DNA of 15,816 bases, from positions 1-15,816 of the forward strand of contig JBFYSV010000151.1 in assembly GCA_041301185.1 (NCBI GenBank), in the 5' to 3' direction. Of the stretch, positions 13,398-15,816 are shown in pieces. This stretch comes from JAQBDA01 sp041301185. GTDB lineage: Bacteria > Chloroflexota > Anaerolineae > Anaerolineales > UBA4823. The number at the start of each line of letters is the position of its first letter. Position 1 is the first letter of the stretch. The notes below the pieces were generated by a model. That model made no database searches, was not told the DNA's origin, and was given only the letters and a program-made list of their open reading frames with translations. The translations under genes were made by a program, and so were the position numbers.

Positions 13398-13502
13398 ATG
13401 TCGCAACCGGGGAAAGTGCTTGGAGTACCCGGATTTGATTGGAACACCTCAAACCAGGAGCGCAGCGGTTATGCTGCGCTCCTGGGCTGTCAGGTTAGCT
13501 GA
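13398..13502 (+). CDS. Possible 34-residue small ORF (uncertain)
   Basis: An ATG at 13398 with AAGGAG at 13386-13391, six bases upstream, opens a 34-codon frame (MSQPGKVLGVPGFDWNTS...) ending in TGA at 13500-13502, 18 bases after the secreted-protein gene. The strong ribosome site and spacing look deliberate. However, a perfect 13-bp hairpin lies inside the frame, the peptide matches nothing I know, and its composition is unremarkable. It may be a leader peptide, a remnant of a gene, or chance. Confidence 0.25.
   Translation: MSQPGKVLGVPGFDWNTSNQERSGYAALLGCQVS
13454..13485 (+). other. Strong stem-loop after the secreted-protein gene
   Basis: CCAGGAGCGCAGC (13454-13466) and GCTGCGCTCCTGG (13473-13485) pair perfectly over 13 bp around a 6-nt loop. 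It may end or attenuate the transcript of the secreted-protein gene, but no T-run follows, so it is not a classic intrinsic terminator. The rest of the 13380-13625 gap shows no clear promoter for the response regulator downstream. Confidence 0.6.
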
Positions 13503-13625
13503 CCAAGAGCAAGATGCCGTTTCAAAAAATCTACGCCCATTCCGCCCCAAGCGCGCTTATACTTCAGGAAACGGTCCAGAACTAGAACTCATCTCAAAAT
13601 AGATGGGCCAGGGAATATAGGCACG

Positions 13626-14330
13626 ATGTCGAAGAAAATCCTTGTTGTAGACGATAAAAAAGAGCTGCGTACCCTGATTAAGCAGTACCTGTCGCAAGAG
13701 GGTTTCGAGGTGATCCAGGCGGAGGATGGGCAAAAAGCGTTGTACGTCGCCCGGCAAGAAAAACCAGATTTGATCTTGCTGGATCTGATGATGCCCGAGA
13801 TGGGCGGTTACGAATTCATGCGCGTTTATAGCCGGGAAGCGGATACGCCAACGATTATCTTGACCGCCAAGCTGGATGAAAATGACAAGGTACTGGGGCT
13901 GGAGCTAGGCGCCGACGACTATATCACCAAGCCATTCAGTATGCGCGAGCTGACGGCTCGGATCAGGGCCGTGCTGCGGCGGGTGGAAAAAACCGTCGTT
14001 GAGCAGGATATCCTGCGCGTTGCCGATATCACCCTCGACCGTATAGGCCGGATCGTCACCGTCGCTGGCGAGCCTGTCGATCTGACCCCCTCAGAATTTG
14101 ACATCCTGGCAACCCTCATGGCTGCCCCGGGGCGCGCATTCTCTCGTCTTGAGTTGCTGGAACGCCTGCAAGGATCAGCTTACGAAGGTTACGAGCGAAC
14201 GATTGACGTCCATATCCGCAACCTGCGCGCGAAAATCGAGCCAGATCAAGACCAGCCCCGTTATGTTGAGACCGTATATGGGGTCGGTTACCGGTTTGCA
14301 CCGCGCCGCAAACAGCAGGTGCAGGCATGA
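13626..14330 (+). CDS. OmpR-family response regulator (second pair)
   Basis: A 234-residue regulator with a receiver domain (about 4-117) and a winged-helix domain (about 130-228). The receiver shows VDDKKE (8-13), phosphoacceptor Asp53 in LLDLMMPEMGG, Thr80 (ILTAK) and Lys102 (TKPF). The DNA-binding domain contains LTPSEFDILATLM, RTIDVHIRNLRAKIE and VETVYGVGYRFAP, all standard for this family. The ribosome site before the ATG at 13626 is weak (AGGGA about 15 nt upstream). Its TGA overlaps the kinase ATG by four bases (ATGA at 14327-14330), so the pair is translationally coupled. Targets are unknown; the secreted-protein gene immediately upstream is the simplest candidate (inference). It is distinct from the first regulator in this window in sequence. 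Confidence 0.95.
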   Translation: MSKKILVVDDKKELRTLIKQYLSQEGFEVIQAEDGQKALYVARQEKPDLILLDLMMPEMGGYEFMRVYSREADTPTIILTAKLDENDKVLGLELGADDYITKPFSMRELTARIRAVLRRVEKTVVEQDILRVADITLDRIGRIVTVAGEPVDLTPSEFDILATLMAAPGRAFSRLELLERLQGSAYEGYERTIDVHIRNLRAKIEPDQDQPRYVETVYGVGYRFAPRRKQQVQA

Positions 14331-15697
14331 AATCTCTGACGGTTAAACTTACCCTGGCGTTCTTGCTGGTGGGGTTAATCGGCGCGGTGTTGGTGGCTTC
14401 CTTCCTGCGTTACCGTTTGCGGCGGGATTTTGACCGGCTCATTTTGGACCAGAACCAGCAAGCCCTGGTCACCTTGCTAACCCGCTACTACCGGCTGAAT
14501 GGGAGCTGGGCAGGGGTGGATGAAGTTTTTTCGCCGGGAAACGATTCGCCAGCTCCTTCTCGAAGCCCCGAAACCCGCTGGGAGGCACGCCGCAACCTGT
14601 TTGTTATCGCCAATGCCGAGGGGAACATTGTATTCGGTGGAAGATCCGATTTACTGGGGCGTAAGCTTAACCCGCGTGAATTGAATAAGGGAGTAAAACT
14701 GGACGTTGATGGAGACACAATTGGCTGGCTGATCTTCACACCAGCCATTGACCGCTGGGTGGCAGGCACTGCCGAAGGAAATTTCATGGTGAGCATCACC
14801 CAGGCGGTCTACTTCAGCGCAATAGCCGCCGCGGGGGTGGCTTTGATTTTGGGCGGGGTTCTGGCTTATACATTCACCCGCTCGCTGCGCGAGCTGACCG
14901 CCGCAACCAAAGAGCTGGAAAAAGGGCGTTTGGGCTACCAGGTCGAGGTGCGCTCTCAAGACGAGTTGGGCGAGCTGGCCAAATCTTTCAACCAGATGAG
15001 CGCTGAACTCGAGCGCTCGAATCAGCTTCGCCGCAAAATGACCGCAGATATCGCCCACGACTTGCGCACCCCGCTCAGTGTCCTCACCGGGTACACCGAG
15101 GCATTGAGCGACGCAAAGCTGCAACCCACACCAGAAATATTCGAGACCATGCACAACGAGGCGCTTCACCTCAGCCATCTGGTTGACGATCTGAAAACCA
15201 TCTCGTTAGCCGATGCCGGCGAGCTTCCTTTGGCTTACCAGCGCATTGCGGTTGATATCCTTTTAAACCGCACCGCCAGCGCGCACCGCGTTCAGGCAGA
15301 GCACGAGAACATCGCCATCGCTGTGGATATCCCGCCCCAACTGCCTGAGATCGAAGTCGATGTCGAGCGTATGGTCCAGGTTTTGGGCAACCTGATGAGC
15401 AACGCACTGCGCTACACACCACCAGGCGGGCAAATCACTTTATCTGCCAGGCAGTCGGACAACCAGGTACAGATTTCGATTACCGACACCGGAGTGGGTA
15501 TTGCAGCAGAAGACTTACCGTATGTATTTGAAAGGTCTTTCCGGGGTGACAAGGCTCGCACGCATCCTGCAGGCGAAACCGGGCTGGGTCTCTCGATTGC
15601 CAAATCCCTGGTGCAGGTTCAGGGAGGAACGATCAGCGTGGAAAGTGAACCTGGGAAAGGGACCACCTTCACGATCCGTTTCCCCGCGGAAAAGTGA
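14327..15697 (+). CDS. Membrane sensor histidine kinase (BaeS-like architecture)
   Basis: A 456-residue membrane kinase partnered with the response regulator just upstream. TM1 is at about 7-27, an extracytoplasmic region at about 28-160 (with NLFVIANAEGNIVFGG, a PAS/Cache-like strand pattern), TM2 at about 162-183 and a HAMP linker at about 184-236. The HisKA motif is canonical: MTADIAHDLRTPLSVLTGYT with His244 and Thr248 at His+4, so both kinase and phosphatase activity are expected. The ATPase domain shows GNLMSNALRYTPPGG (354-368), TDTGVGI (386-392), VFERSFRG (400-407) and GETGLGLSIAKSLV (416-429). The start overlaps the regulator's stop. Its own TGA stop at 15695-15697 overlaps, on the opposite strand, the 3' end of a tRNA-Lys gene, leaving no room for a terminator of its own. 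The signal sensed cannot be read from the sequence. Confidence 0.95.
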   Translation: MKSLTVKLTLAFLLVGLIGAVLVASFLRYRLRRDFDRLILDQNQQALVTLLTRYYRLNGSWAGVDEVFSPGNDSPAPSRSPETRWEARRNLFVIANAEGNIVFGGRSDLLGRKLNPRELNKGVKLDVDGDTIGWLIFTPAIDRWVAGTAEGNFMVSITQAVYFSAIAAAGVALILGGVLAYTFTRSLRELTAATKELEKGRLGYQVEVRSQDELGELAKSFNQMSAELERSNQLRRKMTADIAHDLRTPLSVLTGYTEALSDAKLQPTPEIFETMHNEALHLSHLVDDLKTISLADAGELPLAYQRIAVDILLNRTASAHRVQAEHENIAIAVDIPPQLPEIEVDVERMVQVLGNLMSNALRYTPPGGQITLSARQSDNQVQISITDTGVGIAAEDLPYVFERSFRGDKARTHPAGETGLGLSIAKSLVQVQGGTISVESEPGKGTTFTIRFPAEK

Positions 15698-15766
15698 GCG
15701 CGGAGAGGCTCGAACTCTCAACCAATGGCTTAAAAGGCCACTGCTCTACCATTGAGCTACGCGCCC
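15695..15766 (-). tRNA. trnK: tRNA-Lys (anticodon UUU)
   Basis: A complete 72-nt cloverleaf on the minus strand. The acceptor GGGCGCG pairs with CGCGCTC with one G-U pair; the D arm is GCTC/GAGC with GG in the loop. The anticodon arm is GTGGC/GCCAT with loop CTTTTAA, so the anticodon is UUU. The variable loop has five bases; the T arm is GAGAG/CTCTC with loop TTCGAGC. The discriminator is A and CCA is not encoded. Its 3' end overlaps the kinase stop codon on the other strand by three bases. Confidence 0.95.
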
Positions 15767-15777
15767 GTGCGTTGTGC

Positions 15778-15806
15778 ATTCTATCACGCGTGATGCTCGC
15801 CGTCAA
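15778..15806 (-). promoter_or_regulatory. Promoter of the tRNA-Lys gene
   Basis: TTGACG (15801-15806) and TAGAAT (15778-15783) on the minus strand are 17 bases apart; each matches five of six sigma-70 consensus bases. The expected start of transcription is about five bases before the mature tRNA 5' end. Confidence 0.75.
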
Positions 15807-15816
15807 CGCTCCTGGG

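Noticed and set aside
1..15816. CRISPR arrays, transposases, phage genes or toxin-antitoxin pairs
   Set aside because: No regularly spaced direct repeats of suitable length, and no open frame with the motifs of these systems, were seen on either strand.

Overview
The window looks like a chromosomal segment of a moderately GC-rich bacterium, most likely a member of the Chloroflexota (Anaerolineae-like). This is inferred from the style of the proteins: RR-HK pairs with a 'HELARPLGAL' H-box, a lipoprotein HtrA with two near-duplicate PDZ domains, a small thioredoxin-reductase-like flavoprotein and a secreted protein with short helical repeats. No marker gene settles the taxonomy. I see no phage, transposase, integrase or CRISPR array.

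Layout. The plus strand opens with the 3' end of an unrecognised gene (1-243) and an 82-nt nested palindrome (247-328). A malic enzyme (437-1798) and a CxxC-less thioredoxin-reductase-like flavoprotein (1896-2801) follow, closed by a strong intrinsic terminator. A long minus-strand block occupies 2896-11452. In transcription order it holds an ArsR/SmtB metal sensor, a P1B-type metal ATPase, a small ParB-fold protein, an OmpR-type response regulator, its histidine kinase, a lipoprotein HtrA protease and a 3-hydroxyisobutyrate-dehydrogenase-like enzyme. The plus strand resumes with glucokinase (11681-12688), a small secreted protein (12831-13379) and a second response regulator/kinase pair (13626-15697). 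A tRNA-Lys(UUU) on the minus strand (15695-15766) overlaps the stop codon of that second kinase.

How the genes work together. Three regulatory modules are readable. (1) arsR and the ATPase form a self-contained metal-efflux operon: the repressor keeps the D/H/H/H alpha-5 metal site of SmtB/CzrA, the pump carries the SPC and HEGST motifs of the P1B-4 (Co/Zn/Fe) group, and a TTGACA-17-TAATAT promoter is followed directly by a palindrome. (2) The first RR/HK pair sits just upstream of htrA, and the htrA upstream region has helically phased AGGTTG repeats typical of OmpR-family operators. This suggests an envelope-stress circuit (inference). (3) The second RR/HK pair follows the small secreted protein, which may be its target or input (weaker inference).

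Nothing here is clearly a new multi-gene system. The observations most worth checking are the phased htrA operator, the first kinase with Arg where the phosphatase Thr/Asn should be, the metal-efflux operon with its degenerate first metal-binding domain, the CxxC-less flavoprotein, the nested palindrome and the tRNA/kinase overlap. No stretch longer than 300 bases lacks a gene; the larger gaps (244-436, 5667-5922, 11453-11680, 13380-13625) are described in their own entries.
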